A stretch of 64,000 nucleotides of DNA from Gimesia aquarii (GTDB lineage Bacteria > Planctomycetota > Planctomycetia > Planctomycetales > Planctomycetaceae). Below the pieces are notes generated by a model. That model saw only the letters and a list, made by a program, of their open reading frames with translations. It made no database searches and was not told the DNA's origin. A program made the translations under genes and the position numbers. The stretch spans positions 1,900,528 through 1,964,527 of the forward strand of contig NZ_CP037422.1 of assembly GCF_007748175.1 (NCBI RefSeq). Reading direction: 5' to 3'. Below, one piece after another: positions 7,799 to 16,941 of the stretch. Within the stretch, counting starts at the first letter, position 1. Every line of letters begins with the position of its first letter.

Positions 7799-8167
7799 AT
7801 GGCTCTGTCGCATGCAAGGGCAGGTGAAGTAGTCAGTGTAGAGCCGCTCGGATCTGAGTTGGAATCAACGAATACCACCACGCTGGTGAAAACAGATCAC
7901 CTGGAAATCATTCGTTTGATTTTGAAGTCTGGTAAATCACTACCAAACCACATCGCGCCTGGAATCTTAATTGTTCAATGTCTTGAGGGACGCGTCCTTT
8001 TTCAATGTCTGGGAGAAACTCACGAACTCACTCCGGGACAGTTTTTACATCTGCCGGATGCCGAGCCCCATGCTGTCGAAAGCCTGGAGTCGGCTGCACT
8101 GCTACTCACAATAGTTCGTACACCCTCAAATGATCCAGTAATCGATGAAACGTCTGAGAAGTCTTGA
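7799..8167 (+). CDS. Cupin-domain protein
   Basis: A 122-residue single-domain cupin. The beta-barrel motifs are degenerate: LKSGKSLPNHIAPGI supplies the first (one His), and LTPGQFLHLPDAEPHAVES the second, with its His. Small cupins of this type bind a metal or small ligand and act as isomerases, dioxygenase-like enzymes or sensors. AGAAGGA lies 10 bp before the ATG as Shine-Dalgarno. It is free-standing between the oxidoreductase and the cytochrome genes. No function assigned. Confidence 0.8.
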   Translation: MALSHARAGEVVSVEPLGSELESTNTTTLVKTDHLEIIRLILKSGKSLPNHIAPGILIVQCLEGRVLFQCLGETHELTPGQFLHLPDAEPHAVESLESAALLLTIVRTPSNDPVIDETSEKS

Positions 8168-8266
8168 CCAGTGATCCCCCAACCTGATAAAGAACGAATA
8201 GAGAGTCACTAAACTTGAGAATTAAAAAACGATAGTCCAATTTTTAAGATATAACCTAAGGAGCCA

Positions 8267-8728
8267 ATGATGAAATATTTGATGCTGATTGTAGTCTCTG
8301 GAGTTTTGATAATGCTTTCAGGGAGCCGAATAGACCATTCTTCTCCGATCTTTGCTGTAGAAAAAACGGAACCATCCCAGAAACCTAAAGTTAAAAAGAA
8401 TCCAACACAAAAAAACGTTTCTAAATTCATGCAAGCGAAGTTAGATAGTTCTAAAGACGTCCTGGAAGGACTAGTTACAGAGGATTTCAGTCTTATCCAG
8501 AAAGGAACTAAAAAAATGATCGCCATGAGCAACGCCACCGATTGGCAAGTCGTGGAAGGACCGATCTTTGCACAACAAAGTGCAGAATTCCGTAATGCGG
8601 CAAAGCAGTTGTTAAAGAATGCTCAGAACAAAAATATTGACGGTGCTTCTCTCAGTTATCTTCACCTTACAATGACCTGTATCGCCTGCCACAATCAAAT
8701 TAAGAAGAGTGTTGTCGTTATGAGATAA
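8267..8728 (+). CDS. Exported mono-haem cytochrome c-like protein
   Basis: A 153-residue exported protein. Residues 1-26 are a hydrophobic signal peptide (LMLIVVSGVLIMLSG). A single haem-binding site CIACH lies near the C-terminus in LTMTCIACHNQIK, giving the arrangement of class II (cytochrome c'-like) proteins, where a helical bundle precedes a C-terminal haem site. The Lys-rich segment after the signal is probably disordered. AAGGAG precedes the ATG. Likely a periplasmic electron carrier or gas-binding protein; the partner is not evident. Confidence 0.8.
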   Translation: MMKYLMLIVVSGVLIMLSGSRIDHSSPIFAVEKTEPSQKPKVKKNPTQKNVSKFMQAKLDSSKDVLEGLVTEDFSLIQKGTKKMIAMSNATDWQVVEGPIFAQQSAEFRNAAKQLLKNAQNKNIDGASLSYLHLTMTCIACHNQIKKSVVVMR

Positions 8729-8779
8729 CTCTTTATACAAAAAATGTAGACCGATTTTTATTATTCAGAAGAGAATCAG

Positions 8780-10129
8780 ATGTACCGCGAAACGATAGAG
8801 AAACAGTTAAAATCTGAGAACATCGAACTGATACGTGCCATTTATGTTGGACCGGATGGGATCTCACGTGGAAAAGCGTTTCGCCCCGGTAATCTTGATG
8901 AAATTATGGAGTCTGGTCTAGGGCTGACTCAAGCACAAGCTTCGGTGAATGTCTTTGATCATTTGCCACAAACAAGTAAATTTCAGCCGGTGGGAGAAGT
9001 TCGTATTCGGCCTGATCTCTCTACATTCCAAGTGTTACCATATCTCGCAGGGCATGCCCGTATGCTTTCGGATATCGAAACCATCGATGGCCAGCCCTGG
9101 GAACTTTGTCCGCGTAGTCTATTAAAGTCATTTCTTGCCAAACTAGCTGAAAAAGAAATGACGATTCGCACTGCCTTTGAAAATGAATTTACCATATTCA
9201 AAAAAGTGGAACAGTTATGGAAACCTCTGGACCAGTTAAACTGTTTCAGTTCGACTGCCATGGATCTGGCCAGTCCCTACATTCTACCAATGATCTCTGC
9301 GCTCGAAAAACAGGGCGTCATGGTTGAAAAATACTATCCGGAAGCAGGCCACGGACAGCATGAAATTCCCGTTCGTCATCAGATTGGTTTACAGGCCGCT
9401 GATCAACAAGTTGTGTTTAAGGAGACAGTACGTGGGATAGCATTAGCGAACGACTTCCGTGTGTCGTTCATGCCCAAAGCCTCGCCAGACTCAGCAGGAA
9501 ATGGTTGTCACATTCATTTTAGTCTCTGGGATGCTCAATGCCAGCGAAACTTATTTTACGATGCTGACGGAGATCAGTGTCTTTCTCAAACGGCCCGCCA
9601 TTTCATGGCAGGCATCCTTGACCATCTCCCTGCATTGATGGCATTTACGGCACCGACCACAAATTCGTATAAGCGTTTTGTGGAACGTTGTTGGAGTTCG
9701 AGTTATATTTGCTGGGGTCCGGACAATCGTGAGGCGACGGTGCGTGCTGCCTCTGGTTTTAAAGGACACGAAGCAGCGACTGTCAATCTCGAATATAAAC
9801 CCTCAGACCCCACCTGTAACCCTTATCTGGCGTTATCCGGCCTGATCTGTGCAGGTCTGGATGGCATTGAGAAAGCAGCCGATCCAGGAGAACCAGTATT
9901 AACAGATCCCGCTCTGCTTTCAACACAAGAACGAAAAGACCGTGGCATAACAGGCTATCCTGCGAATCTGGCATCAGCGTTGGATGCATTGGCTCAGAAT
10001 GACGTTTTGCAGGCAGGTTTTGGCGAAAGCCTGATCACTGACTATATCACAATGAAACGGGCAGAAATTGAAATGCTCGATGCACTCGGCACTGACGCAG
10101 AACAGCAGGCTTATCAGTTCCGCTTTTGA
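8780..10129 (+). CDS. Glutamine synthetase family ligase
   Basis: A 449-residue ATP-dependent carboxylate-amine ligase of the glutamine synthetase family. The C-terminal catalytic domain is intact: ENEFTIF (Glu metal ligand), AGHGQHEI, NGCHIHFSLW (the conserved His loop), and the ATP-site region FVERCWSSSYICWGPDNREATVR. The N-terminal segment IYVGPDGISRGKAF follows the beta-grasp domain. The divergence from housekeeping GlnA and the lack of an adenylylation-loop Tyr motif suggest a gamma-glutamylputrescine synthetase-like or other gamma-glutamyl ligase rather than the main ammonia-assimilating enzyme. Single-gene unit with no nearby polyamine genes. Confidence 0.85.
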   Translation: MYRETIEKQLKSENIELIRAIYVGPDGISRGKAFRPGNLDEIMESGLGLTQAQASVNVFDHLPQTSKFQPVGEVRIRPDLSTFQVLPYLAGHARMLSDIETIDGQPWELCPRSLLKSFLAKLAEKEMTIRTAFENEFTIFKKVEQLWKPLDQLNCFSSTAMDLASPYILPMISALEKQGVMVEKYYPEAGHGQHEIPVRHQIGLQAADQQVVFKETVRGIALANDFRVSFMPKASPDSAGNGCHIHFSLWDAQCQRNLFYDADGDQCLSQTARHFMAGILDHLPALMAFTAPTTNSYKRFVERCWSSSYICWGPDNREATVRAASGFKGHEAATVNLEYKPSDPTCNPYLALSGLICAGLDGIEKAADPGEPVLTDPALLSTQERKDRGITGYPANLASALDALAQNDVLQAGFGESLITDYITMKRAEIEMLDALGTDAEQQAYQFRF

Positions 10130-10393
10130 GGCGCTTTCCGATTCCTTAATCATCTGACCAAGGCTTACAATCAAGTCGTAAGTATAAACGGTCTAATTGG
10201 TAGAACTGATAGAGTTGCTAATGAAGCATCATTCATACTAAATCATTTTTAACTCATATTTTGAGTGTATATGGAGGTAATCACAGTAAAAAATAATTTG
10301 ATTTATGGCGTTCTTAAACTAGGTTTTAATACTCAGTTCCTTTCATAGACATATCAAGTTACATCACAACTAGCATTGAGAGGATTCATTGTA

Positions 10394-10807
10394 TTGAAGA
10401 GTTTTACAGATTTTTACGAGTACTCAACCGAACAGCAACAACTCCTTCCCAAAGTCGTCAACTTACTCTCTCAGATTGAGGAGCGAGCTAAGCACATTTA
10501 CGGGAAGCAGCGTGCTCATCCGAGAATTGATTTCCGCGGCTTGATAGTCGTCTCGTTTTCTATCGACTTTTCTGAACCGATTGAAATTTATTCCGGTGAA
10601 ATGATTACAGTATTGGGACGCTCCGTTTCTCAATCCGGGATCTCGTTGATTTGCCCTGATCATATTGCACAAGAAGAACTGTTCTTGAAACTTCCTCTGA
10701 GTGAGTCCATGGATACCTGGTTCAGTTCCAAAATTGTTCGCAAACGAAGAATCCTGGATGCGTTCTGGGAATATGGTATTCAATTTCAGGCTCGTCTCGA
10801 CGTCTAG
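10394..10807 (+). CDS. PilZ-like protein, candidate c-di-GMP receptor
   Basis: A protein of about 137 residues. The PilZ signature is partly visible: RAHPR fits RxxxR, and SVSQSGISL fits the second motif (D/N)xSxxG with Ser replacing the acidic residue. The N-terminal 40 residues are helical (TDFYEYSTEQQQLLPKVVNL). The start is uncertain: TTG at 10394 has GAGAGGA nine bases upstream and is preferred, while TTG at 10376 is the alternative. It is immediately followed, convergently, by an HD-GYP regulator, a likely cyclic-di-GMP phosphodiesterase, which supports a signalling role. Binding of the nucleotide is inferred. Confidence 0.6.
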   Translation: MKSFTDFYEYSTEQQQLLPKVVNLLSQIEERAKHIYGKQRAHPRIDFRGLIVVSFSIDFSEPIEIYSGEMITVLGRSVSQSGISLICPDHIAQEELFLKLPLSESMDTWFSSKIVRKRRILDAFWEYGIQFQARLDV

Positions 10808-10888
10808 TCAGTACCTCTTTTCGCGAACCACATTCAACAGCAATTCAAGCCGCTGAAGATGAGCATGAGTGTAAAAATGCCTTACAAC

Positions 10889-12067
10889 TCATTCGGTCTC
10901 CGCGTAATCAATTTGAACCTGGATAATATCCTGCCGACGCGAAAAGAAAGCATCTAGCACTTCTGGATCGAATTGAGTCGCCCGACCTTCTTCAAGAATT
11001 TTGAAAGACTTTGTTAGGGAAAAAGCAGGTTTATAAGATCGTTTACTCGTGAGAGCATCAAAAACATCAGCGACCGCAGTAATTCGTCCCTGAATCGGAA
11101 TGTCTTTGCCCTCTAAGCCCAAAGGGTACCCCGTGCCATCCCAGCGCTCGTGGTGCGTCATGGCAATGACTTTTGCCAGAGAGAGGATAGGAGAGTCGGG
11201 AATATCCATAATTTTCGCTCCCATTTCAGTATGCATCCGAATCAATTGCGCTTCATGCTCGGGTAGACAGTCAACAATTCTCTTTCCGAAACCACAATGT
11301 TTTTTCATCGAATCATACTCTTCGGGTGTCAGTTTGCCAGGTTTGAGCAGAATTGAATCTTCGATCCCGATCTTGCCAACATCATGTAATTGGGCAGCAG
11401 GTTCTAACAGCCATAGCTCTCGTTCTGAGAATCCTAATTCCTCTCCAATAATACGTGCATACTTACCAACTCGAATTACATGCTGACCTGTATCATCGTC
11501 TCGAAACTCAGCAGCACGCGCCAGACACTGGATCACACTCAATCGTGATGCTTCAAGTTCTTTCGTTCTCAATCGCACGGCTTGTTCAAGGCTTTCTGAA
11601 TGTGCTTTAAGCTGATCCTGAGATACTTTCACTTTTAAAACATTTCGAATTCGTGCAATCAGCTCTCCATGATGAATCGGCTTGGCAAGCAAGTCAGTTG
11701 CCCCTTGTCTCAAGGCAGATATTTTGGTTTCGTTATCAGAACTAGCTGTGAGAATGATGACAGGGGTATCCGCCAATTCTCTATGGCCACGAATTTGTGC
11801 CAAAATATCCAAACCCGACACCTCTGGCATATTAATATCCGACAAAATCAGATCAGGCCGCTCCGACTCAATCATAGAAAATGCTGAGGAGGAATCTTCT
11901 GTCGATATCAGATTCGTAAATCCTTCCATTTCCAGATAATACTGAATCATATCGAGATTAATTTTCTCATCATCTATGATCGCAATACTACACCCATCAA
12001 ACTCATTGCAGTTAATTAGTGTTTCTGGGTTCTCAACCATAGATTTATTCAATGTCGAATCGATCAT
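10889..12067 (-). CDS. Response regulator with HD-GYP domain (RpfG-type)
   Basis: A 392-residue two-domain protein. Residues 27-142 form a receiver with acidic pocket IIDDE and phospho-acceptor D77 in LILSDINMPEVSG; the switch Lys is in LLAKPIHH. A coiled linker (about 145-175) leads to an HD-GYP phosphodiesterase domain with HD at H228-D229 (QLHDVGKIG), THHERWDGTGYP at 304-315, and VADVFDALTS. HD-GYP enzymes hydrolyse cyclic di-GMP. Between KHCGFGKRIV and RMHTEMGAKIM the usual MKxHTxxGAKIL segment appears doubled, an insertion of about 20 residues. The gene lies 26 bp downstream of the hybrid kinase gene on the same strand, so the two form an operon and probably a cognate pair. Confidence 0.92.
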   Translation of the reverse strand: MIDSTLNKSMVENPETLINCNEFDGCSIAIIDDEKINLDMIQYYLEMEGFTNLISTEDSSSAFSMIESERPDLILSDINMPEVSGLDILAQIRGHRELADTPVIILTASSDNETKISALRQGATDLLAKPIHHGELIARIRNVLKVKVSQDQLKAHSESLEQAVRLRTKELEASRLSVIQCLARAAEFRDDDTGQHVIRVGKYARIIGEELGFSERELWLLEPAAQLHDVGKIGIEDSILLKPGKLTPEEYDSMKKHCGFGKRIVDCLPEHEAQLIRMHTEMGAKIMDIPDSPILSLAKVIAMTHHERWDGTGYPLGLEGKDIPIQGRITAVADVFDALTSKRSYKPAFSLTKSFKILEEGRATQFDPEVLDAFFSRRQDIIQVQIDYAETE

Positions 12068-12093
12068 ATTTCTGTCTTTCTCTTTCGTAACCC

Positions 12094-14085
12094 TTAGACG
12101 CTAGAAACTGCGTTTTTCGTTGTTAAGCGACTCCCCATCGTTCTGAGTTCGGAAATTAACAAATTCGCAGATTCTTTTTCTTTTTGTTGAGCAGCTGATT
12201 CTAATTGATATGCAAGTTCTGTCAGACAACCAAATCCCGCGGTACCTCCGGTGCCCTTTAGCCAATGTGCTAGCTCTTCTAACAGTTTCCAATTCTCCTT
12301 ATCCAATGCCATCTGCATCTCTTCAATTTTTAATTTGAAGCGTTGAATAAATTCTTCGACGATTTGAAATAATTGCGGTATGTCTGTGGGAAGATCTGAC
12401 AGAATAGGTATATTGTCATTTGTAGTCAGACAATAAGGTTTTTCTTCTGGCTGAGACTGTGTGATCGCATCACTCAGGGGTGAATACACGCCTACCGTTT
12501 GAAGTAAACTATCGATATTGATCGGTTTGGTGAGAAAGTCAGAACAACCTGCTTCAAGACACTTTTTACGATCTCCACGCATTGCATTTGCTGTAAGTGC
12601 AATGATTGGTAATGAGCAGCCACGCGATCGCAAAATTTGGGTCGCCGTATAACCATCCATCTCCGGCATTTGCATATCCATCAAAATGAGATCAAATAAA
12701 CCGTCTTCATATTCAGAGAGTGCCTCTTCACCATTTTCTGCACATGTCACTACCGCATTGGCATTTGTTAGCACCAACGAAACCAAATCCCGATTCGTTT
12801 TACCGTCATCAACTAGTAAAACTCGGAGGGATTGAAGCTGATTTGATGCTTCATAATTGCGTTTCGTATACGATTCTGCAGTAAGCGCCTCTGTTGGTGG
12901 TACATCAAAGATCTTCACATCTTCCATTGTTCCCGCATCTACTCGAAGCCGGAACACACTCCCTTGACCGACTTCACTTTCTACAGCAAGGTCACCTCCT
13001 AACCCTTCTGCAATTTGGCGGCAGATTGTCAGTCCTAGTCCGGTTCCTCCAAAACTGCGTGTGATAGAAGAATCCGCTTGTGTAAAGGCAGAAAAGATAT
13101 TTTTCATGTTCTCGGGCTTAATCCCAATCCCTGTATCATGCACTTCAACAATAAATTGTGGTGGATTATGTGAAACGTCCAATTTTGCAATCAGTTTCAC
13201 ACCACCCTCTGTTGTAAATTTCACTGCGTTTCCAACCAGATTCATCAATATCTGTCGTAATCGAGTAGGGTCCGTGTTAATCATTTCGGGAACGCCACTT
13301 TCCCACTGACACTCCAGATAGAGGCCTTTAGGTTTTGCTTGAACACGCATCGTTGAGAGTACATCAGAGATAATCTTATGCGGTGAGCAATCCAGTTTTT
13401 CGAACTCCATACAGCCAGCTTCAATCTTGGAAAGATCTAGAATATCGTTGATCAAACCAAGGAGATGCTCTCCGTTCTTGTAGATCACATCTAAATATTC
13501 TTGCTGTTTCTCTTTTGATTCAACTCCACGTCTCAGTACATCGGTAAAACCCAAAATTCCATTCAACGGTGTGCGTATTTCATGGCTCATATTGGCCAGA
13601 AAGTTACTCTTCTCATGATTTGCATCTTCAGCAATCTTTTTCTGTCTGAGTTGAAGGTCACACTGTGCACTCATGAGAGTTGTGATATCGAGAAAACGGT
13701 ATTCGTCGTTATCACATTTCACAATGATGGGTTCATAAGCCCCCGCTGAAGGACGACCTAATATCTCGCGGACGGCTTCACTGATTGGCGCGGTCTCATT
13801 CAGTTGCAGCGACGTCGTTTTTAGATGCTCAACCAGCATCTTAACGGGTCTCCGTGAAAAAGTGGTTCCACAAAATGATTGGGTCATATTCTCAAAGCAG
13901 GAAGTTCTTGAGAGTAAACCATAAAACTGATGCTCATCCCGTATCAACACACCATTGATATCCGGCCGGGATTTAAAAAACCGCTCGACTTCTGAGCCAA
14001 GAGTCTCCGGAGTGAGAGAATCATCACGTAACTCAAGATCAGTTAATGTCGAATTGGTTGTCAGATTGTAGGGATTGTAAGTCAC
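12094..14085 (-). CDS. Hybrid sensor histidine kinase with receiver and HPt domains
   Basis: A 663-residue cytoplasmic kinase with no membrane segment. The order is an N-terminal sensory region (residues 20-150, resembling a divergent CBS pair with GVLIRDEHQFYGLLSR), HisKA with H168 in MSHEIRTPLNG, HATPase (HDTGIGIKPENM, then FGGTGLGLTICRQIAEG), a receiver with D470 in LILMDMQMPEMDG, and a C-terminal HPt with H607 in LAHWLKGTGGTAGFG. All catalytic residues are present, so a full His-Asp-His-Asp phosphorelay is possible, ending on D77 of the HD-GYP regulator encoded 26 bp downstream. A soluble kinase would read an intracellular signal. The assignment of CBS domains is tentative. Confidence 0.92.
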   Translation of the reverse strand: MTYNPYNLTTNSTLTDLELRDDSLTPETLGSEVERFFKSRPDINGVLIRDEHQFYGLLSRTSCFENMTQSFCGTTFSRRPVKMLVEHLKTTSLQLNETAPISEAVREILGRPSAGAYEPIIVKCDNDEYRFLDITTLMSAQCDLQLRQKKIAEDANHEKSNFLANMSHEIRTPLNGILGFTDVLRRGVESKEKQQEYLDVIYKNGEHLLGLINDILDLSKIEAGCMEFEKLDCSPHKIISDVLSTMRVQAKPKGLYLECQWESGVPEMINTDPTRLRQILMNLVGNAVKFTTEGGVKLIAKLDVSHNPPQFIVEVHDTGIGIKPENMKNIFSAFTQADSSITRSFGGTGLGLTICRQIAEGLGGDLAVESEVGQGSVFRLRVDAGTMEDVKIFDVPPTEALTAESYTKRNYEASNQLQSLRVLLVDDGKTNRDLVSLVLTNANAVVTCAENGEEALSEYEDGLFDLILMDMQMPEMDGYTATQILRSRGCSLPIIALTANAMRGDRKKCLEAGCSDFLTKPINIDSLLQTVGVYSPLSDAITQSQPEEKPYCLTTNDNIPILSDLPTDIPQLFQIVEEFIQRFKLKIEEMQMALDKENWKLLEELAHWLKGTGGTAGFGCLTELAYQLESAAQQKEKESANLLISELRTMGSRLTTKNAVSSV

Positions 14086-14214
14086 GTGATGGCTCTGGTA
14101 TTACGAGACGGTGTTCCTATGAATTGCTTTCATAGATACTCCAAAAATCAAAACTCTTTTCTGCTTGATTTAACAAGAAAAGATTCTCACTTTGGTACTG
14201 TTTCATTTCACACT

Positions 14215-14271
14215 TTAAAAAATAGTATTAATCCTGATTCCAGATGAAAGCATTTAAAAAAAACACCTCCT
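14215..14271 (-). promoter_or_regulatory. Strong SD with 12-codon frame in the kinase leader
   Basis: On the minus strand AGGAGGTG (14271-14264) is followed after 10 bases by ATG at 14253 and a short frame MLSSGIRINTIF ending at 14215, about 130 bp before the kinase start. A hairpin lies just upstream. It may be a translated leader that affects kinase expression, or chance; no conserved riboswitch pattern fits. Confidence 0.25.
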
Positions 14272-14586
14272 GGAAACCCTAAAGACACCATTCTCGAAAC
14301 GGTGTTTATTAATTAAGTGCAATCACTATAAGTACTTTGAAGACTTTAAGGTCGTTCTGTCAGCAAAGGAGGAATTCCTCTTAAAATGGGAAATGAACCT
14401 CTCAAAATACCGACAAAACTTAGTTAAAAAATTCGAAATTAGTTCAATTCAACAAAATACATCATCAATTGATTCACTTTCAAATTTTAAAATGAATCAA
14501 AATATTTCCTAAAGTGATTCTAAATAAATATTTACAACAGAATTACATTCAGGATTCCTTATTCACTTCTTAATAAATAATTGTAA

Positions 14587-14605
14587 TAGTATTATCATAT
14601 TACTA
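14587..14605. promoter_or_regulatory. Imperfect palindrome, likely GntR operator
   Basis: TAGTATTATCATATTACTA is a 19-bp inverted repeat (centre C, one mismatched pair), 70 bp before the regulator's ATG at 14676. GT and AC in the outer half-sites fit operators of FadR-type GntR regulators, so autoregulation and control of the downstream glycosidase-like gene are likely. Confidence 0.4.
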
Positions 14606-14675
14606 AAATGTTTAAATAAACGTGAGGTCAATAGACATTGCATTGAAAACGGTGCTAACACAAACGAGGTTTTTG

Positions 14676-15410
14676 ATGTCGAACACTTTCGAATCGGGAA
14701 ATAAGAATATGTTGGAACCGGCAATGTCGCTTAGTGCACAAATTGCCGAGCGCATCTGTGAACGGATACAAGATGAGAAATTAGTGCCTGGGACTTATCT
14801 GGGAACTGTCGACAAGTTAACCGAGCAATTTGGTGTTTCACGAACTGTCATCAGAGAAGCCATCGGCAGTTTACGCGGCTTGGGAATCATCACAGGACGC
14901 CCGAAACTCGGTCTGTCTGTTGCCGAAGGAGATGTTCAATCTGTACTACGAAAAGCGCTCATCCCTCGTACAACCAATAAAAAAGGTTGGCTTGAACTTG
15001 CGAAATTTCGTGTCGTGATTGAAATCGGTTCCATGCCTTTAGCCATCGAAAATACGACTACAGAGCAAATCGATCGGTTGAATCTGCTTGTTACCGAGCA
15101 AAAACAATTGCTGGAAGATCAGCAAAAAGATCCCTCGCGCGTATTTCAAGAGTTCATTCAGAAAGACCTCTTATTTCACGAAACGCTTCTCGAGGCAGCC
15201 AATCAAGATTTGATTTCGCAATTCCACCAGGTACTTGTGAAATACTTCTATCAGGGTGAAACGTACTTTCCCTCTCCTACAATCAAAATGGTTCATGAAC
15301 ATGCTGACATCGTGAAATCGATTACAGATCGTGACAGTGCATCCGCCTTACAAGCAATGAACGTTCATTTAAGCCCGATCCTGAAATTGATTAAAACCGC
15401 TAATGCATAA
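14676..15410 (+). CDS. GntR family regulator, FadR/FCD subfamily
   Basis: A transcription factor of 244 residues from the ATG at 14676 (GAGG eight bases upstream); the GTG at 14622 would add 18 residues that look non-coding. The N-terminal winged helix-turn-helix is clear (SAQIAERICERIQDEKLVPG, then TEQFGVSRTVIREAIGSLRGLGII). The C-terminal part is an all-helical FCD ligand domain with likely metal-site residues in FHETLL and near VHEHADIV. Such repressors usually respond to a sugar acid or similar metabolite and control the adjoining catabolic gene. It overlaps or abuts the next gene (15460), which is its likely target. An inverted repeat lies upstream at 14587. Confidence 0.92.
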   Translation: MSNTFESGNKNMLEPAMSLSAQIAERICERIQDEKLVPGTYLGTVDKLTEQFGVSRTVIREAIGSLRGLGIITGRPKLGLSVAEGDVQSVLRKALIPRTTNKKGWLELAKFRVVIEIGSMPLAIENTTTEQIDRLNLLVTEQKQLLEDQQKDPSRVFQEFIQKDLLFHETLLEAANQDLISQFHQVLVKYFYQGETYFPSPTIKMVHEHADIVKSITDRDSASALQAMNVHLSPILKLIKTANA

Positions 15411-15459
15411 TCACTATCTATTATTCCTGAGTATAATTAAGCGAACAGAAAGATTTAGT

Positions 15460-16941
15460 ATGAACTCAACTGAAAGTATTCAAACAAAATTTGTCTTCAT
15501 TTTGTACATACTGTTTTTCGTTTCACTTAGCACTTCCTTCGCCGCGGATGAAGTTATTGACGTCGGTTCTCACAGGGAATTATTCGTAGATCGGTTTATT
15601 GTAGACAAATTGGAAGACGCAACGCTCAAACTTCATGCTCCCCAACTGATGCCACCGGTCACACCAGCACGACCACACGGCCATTACGCTACAGTCTTGA
15701 ATGCAGGAGACAAATTCCAATTTTATTATCGAGGGGATACCAAACCGGGTAATCATTGGAAAAAAGGGTGGGAGCAATATCACGATGGTGAAGTGACGCT
15801 CTATGCTGAAAGCAAAGATGCAATTCACTGGACTCTACCGAAACTCGGCGTTTATGAAGATCATCCCACATTCCCGTCCGGGAATGTTGTCCTTATGAAT
15901 GAATTTCTGATCACACATAATTTCACACCATTTATTGATACACAGCCTGGCGTACCAGCAGAAGAAAAATACAAGGCGCTGGGAGGCCTGGCATACCAAC
16001 CCAACCAACACCTGGAAGTGAAAAAAAGACGCGGTCCAGGTGGTCTTAAGGCATTTGTTTCGCCTGATGGGATTCACTGGAAGAAGCTCCAGGAAAAACC
16101 GGTCATTCCTGAAGCATGGGGGAAGTATTTTGACTCTCAGAATTATGCGTTCTGGTCTGAAAGTGAGCAGGCTTATGTCTGTTACTTTCGTCGCTTCATC
16201 AAAGGGTATCGTGGTATCGCCCGCACCACCTCAAAGGATTTCATTAGCTGGACTCCCTTTGTCGAAATGAACGCGAATTTGCCCAATGAGCACCTTTATA
16301 CAGCCTGCACACAACCCTATTTCCGTGCACCACATATCTATTTTGCTTTGCCAACAAGATTTATGGCCAAACGGGGTGCTGCTACTGACATTCTCTTTAT
16401 GAGCACACGCGGAAGTGCACAATTCGATCGCGAATTTACCCAGTCCTTCATTCGTCCCGGTATTGGGAAAAGTGGCTGGGCGAATCGTGCCAATTATGCA
16501 GCGATTGGCATTCATCAGACAGGACCAGCCGAAATGTCATTTTTTCTGACTGGTGGCCGGCGCTACGCGATGAGGCTTGATGGAATTGCTTCTGTGAATG
16601 CACCATTAGAAGGAGGGACGCTTACTACAAAACCGCTGAAGTTTGTTGGCAATGAACTTGAGATCAATTATTCCACCAGTGCTGCCGGTCAAATCTTAGT
16701 AGAACTCCAAGATGATAATGGTAAACCTATTTCTGGCTTTACACTTGATGATTGTGAGCCCATTTATGGAGATCATATCGCACGAACCGTGAAATGGAAG
16801 AACGGAATAGACGTCTCAAGCCTGAAAGGAAAACCGATCAAAATTCACTTTGTAATGGAGGACGCAGACCTCTATTCGCTGAAGTTCAATCCACGAGCAG
16901 GGTCGAATCAGGTAGTTGAAGCGGGCAAGACTCTTGATTAA
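15460..16941 (+). CDS. Exported beta-propeller protein, glycosidase-like
   Basis: About 493 residues from the ATG at 15460, with a Sec signal peptide (FVFILYILFFVSLSTSFA). The mature protein starts with VIDVGSHRELFVDRFIV, an opening common to a planctomycete family related to five-bladed propeller glycosidases (GH32/GH43/GH68 fold). Repeated blades are suggested by DAIHWTLPKLG, SPDGIHWKKL and TSKDFISWTP, each with the I-x-W element. No catalytic triad can be fixed by eye. It follows the GntR gene closely and is probably in the same transcript. An alternative start at 15403 overlaps the regulator. Likely periplasmic or surface carbohydrate processing. Confidence 0.75.
   Translation: MNSTESIQTKFVFILYILFFVSLSTSFAADEVIDVGSHRELFVDRFIVDKLEDATLKLHAPQLMPPVTPARPHGHYATVLNAGDKFQFYYRGDTKPGNHWKKGWEQYHDGEVTLYAESKDAIHWTLPKLGVYEDHPTFPSGNVVLMNEFLITHNFTPFIDTQPGVPAEEKYKALGGLAYQPNQHLEVKKRRGPGGLKAFVSPDGIHWKKLQEKPVIPEAWGKYFDSQNYAFWSESEQAYVCYFRRFIKGYRGIARTTSKDFISWTPFVEMNANLPNEHLYTACTQPYFRAPHIYFALPTRFMAKRGAATDILFMSTRGSAQFDREFTQSFIRPGIGKSGWANRANYAAIGIHQTGPAEMSFFLTGGRRYAMRLDGIASVNAPLEGGTLTTKPLKFVGNELEINYSTSAAGQILVELQDDNGKPISGFTLDDCEPIYGDHIARTVKWKNGIDVSSLKGKPIKIHFVMEDADLYSLKFNPRAGSNQVVEAGKTLD

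Larger units (their letters stand above)
14086..14675. other. Long AT-rich divergent intergenic region
   Basis: About 590 bp separate the minus-strand kinase operon from the plus-strand GntR gene. The kinase-side part has a minus-strand hairpin (ACACCGTT / AATGGTGT, about 14289-14309) followed by an AGGAGGTG sequence (14264-14271) and a 12-codon frame (14253-14215). The GntR side holds an imperfect palindrome at 14587-14605. No larger coding frame is seen. Confidence 0.5.

Noticed and set aside
14240..14320. Possible c-di-GMP riboswitch before the kinase gene
   Set aside because: The conserved GEMM core (GGGACGCAAAGC-type joining region and tetraloop/receptor) is missing; only a simple hairpin and SD are present.
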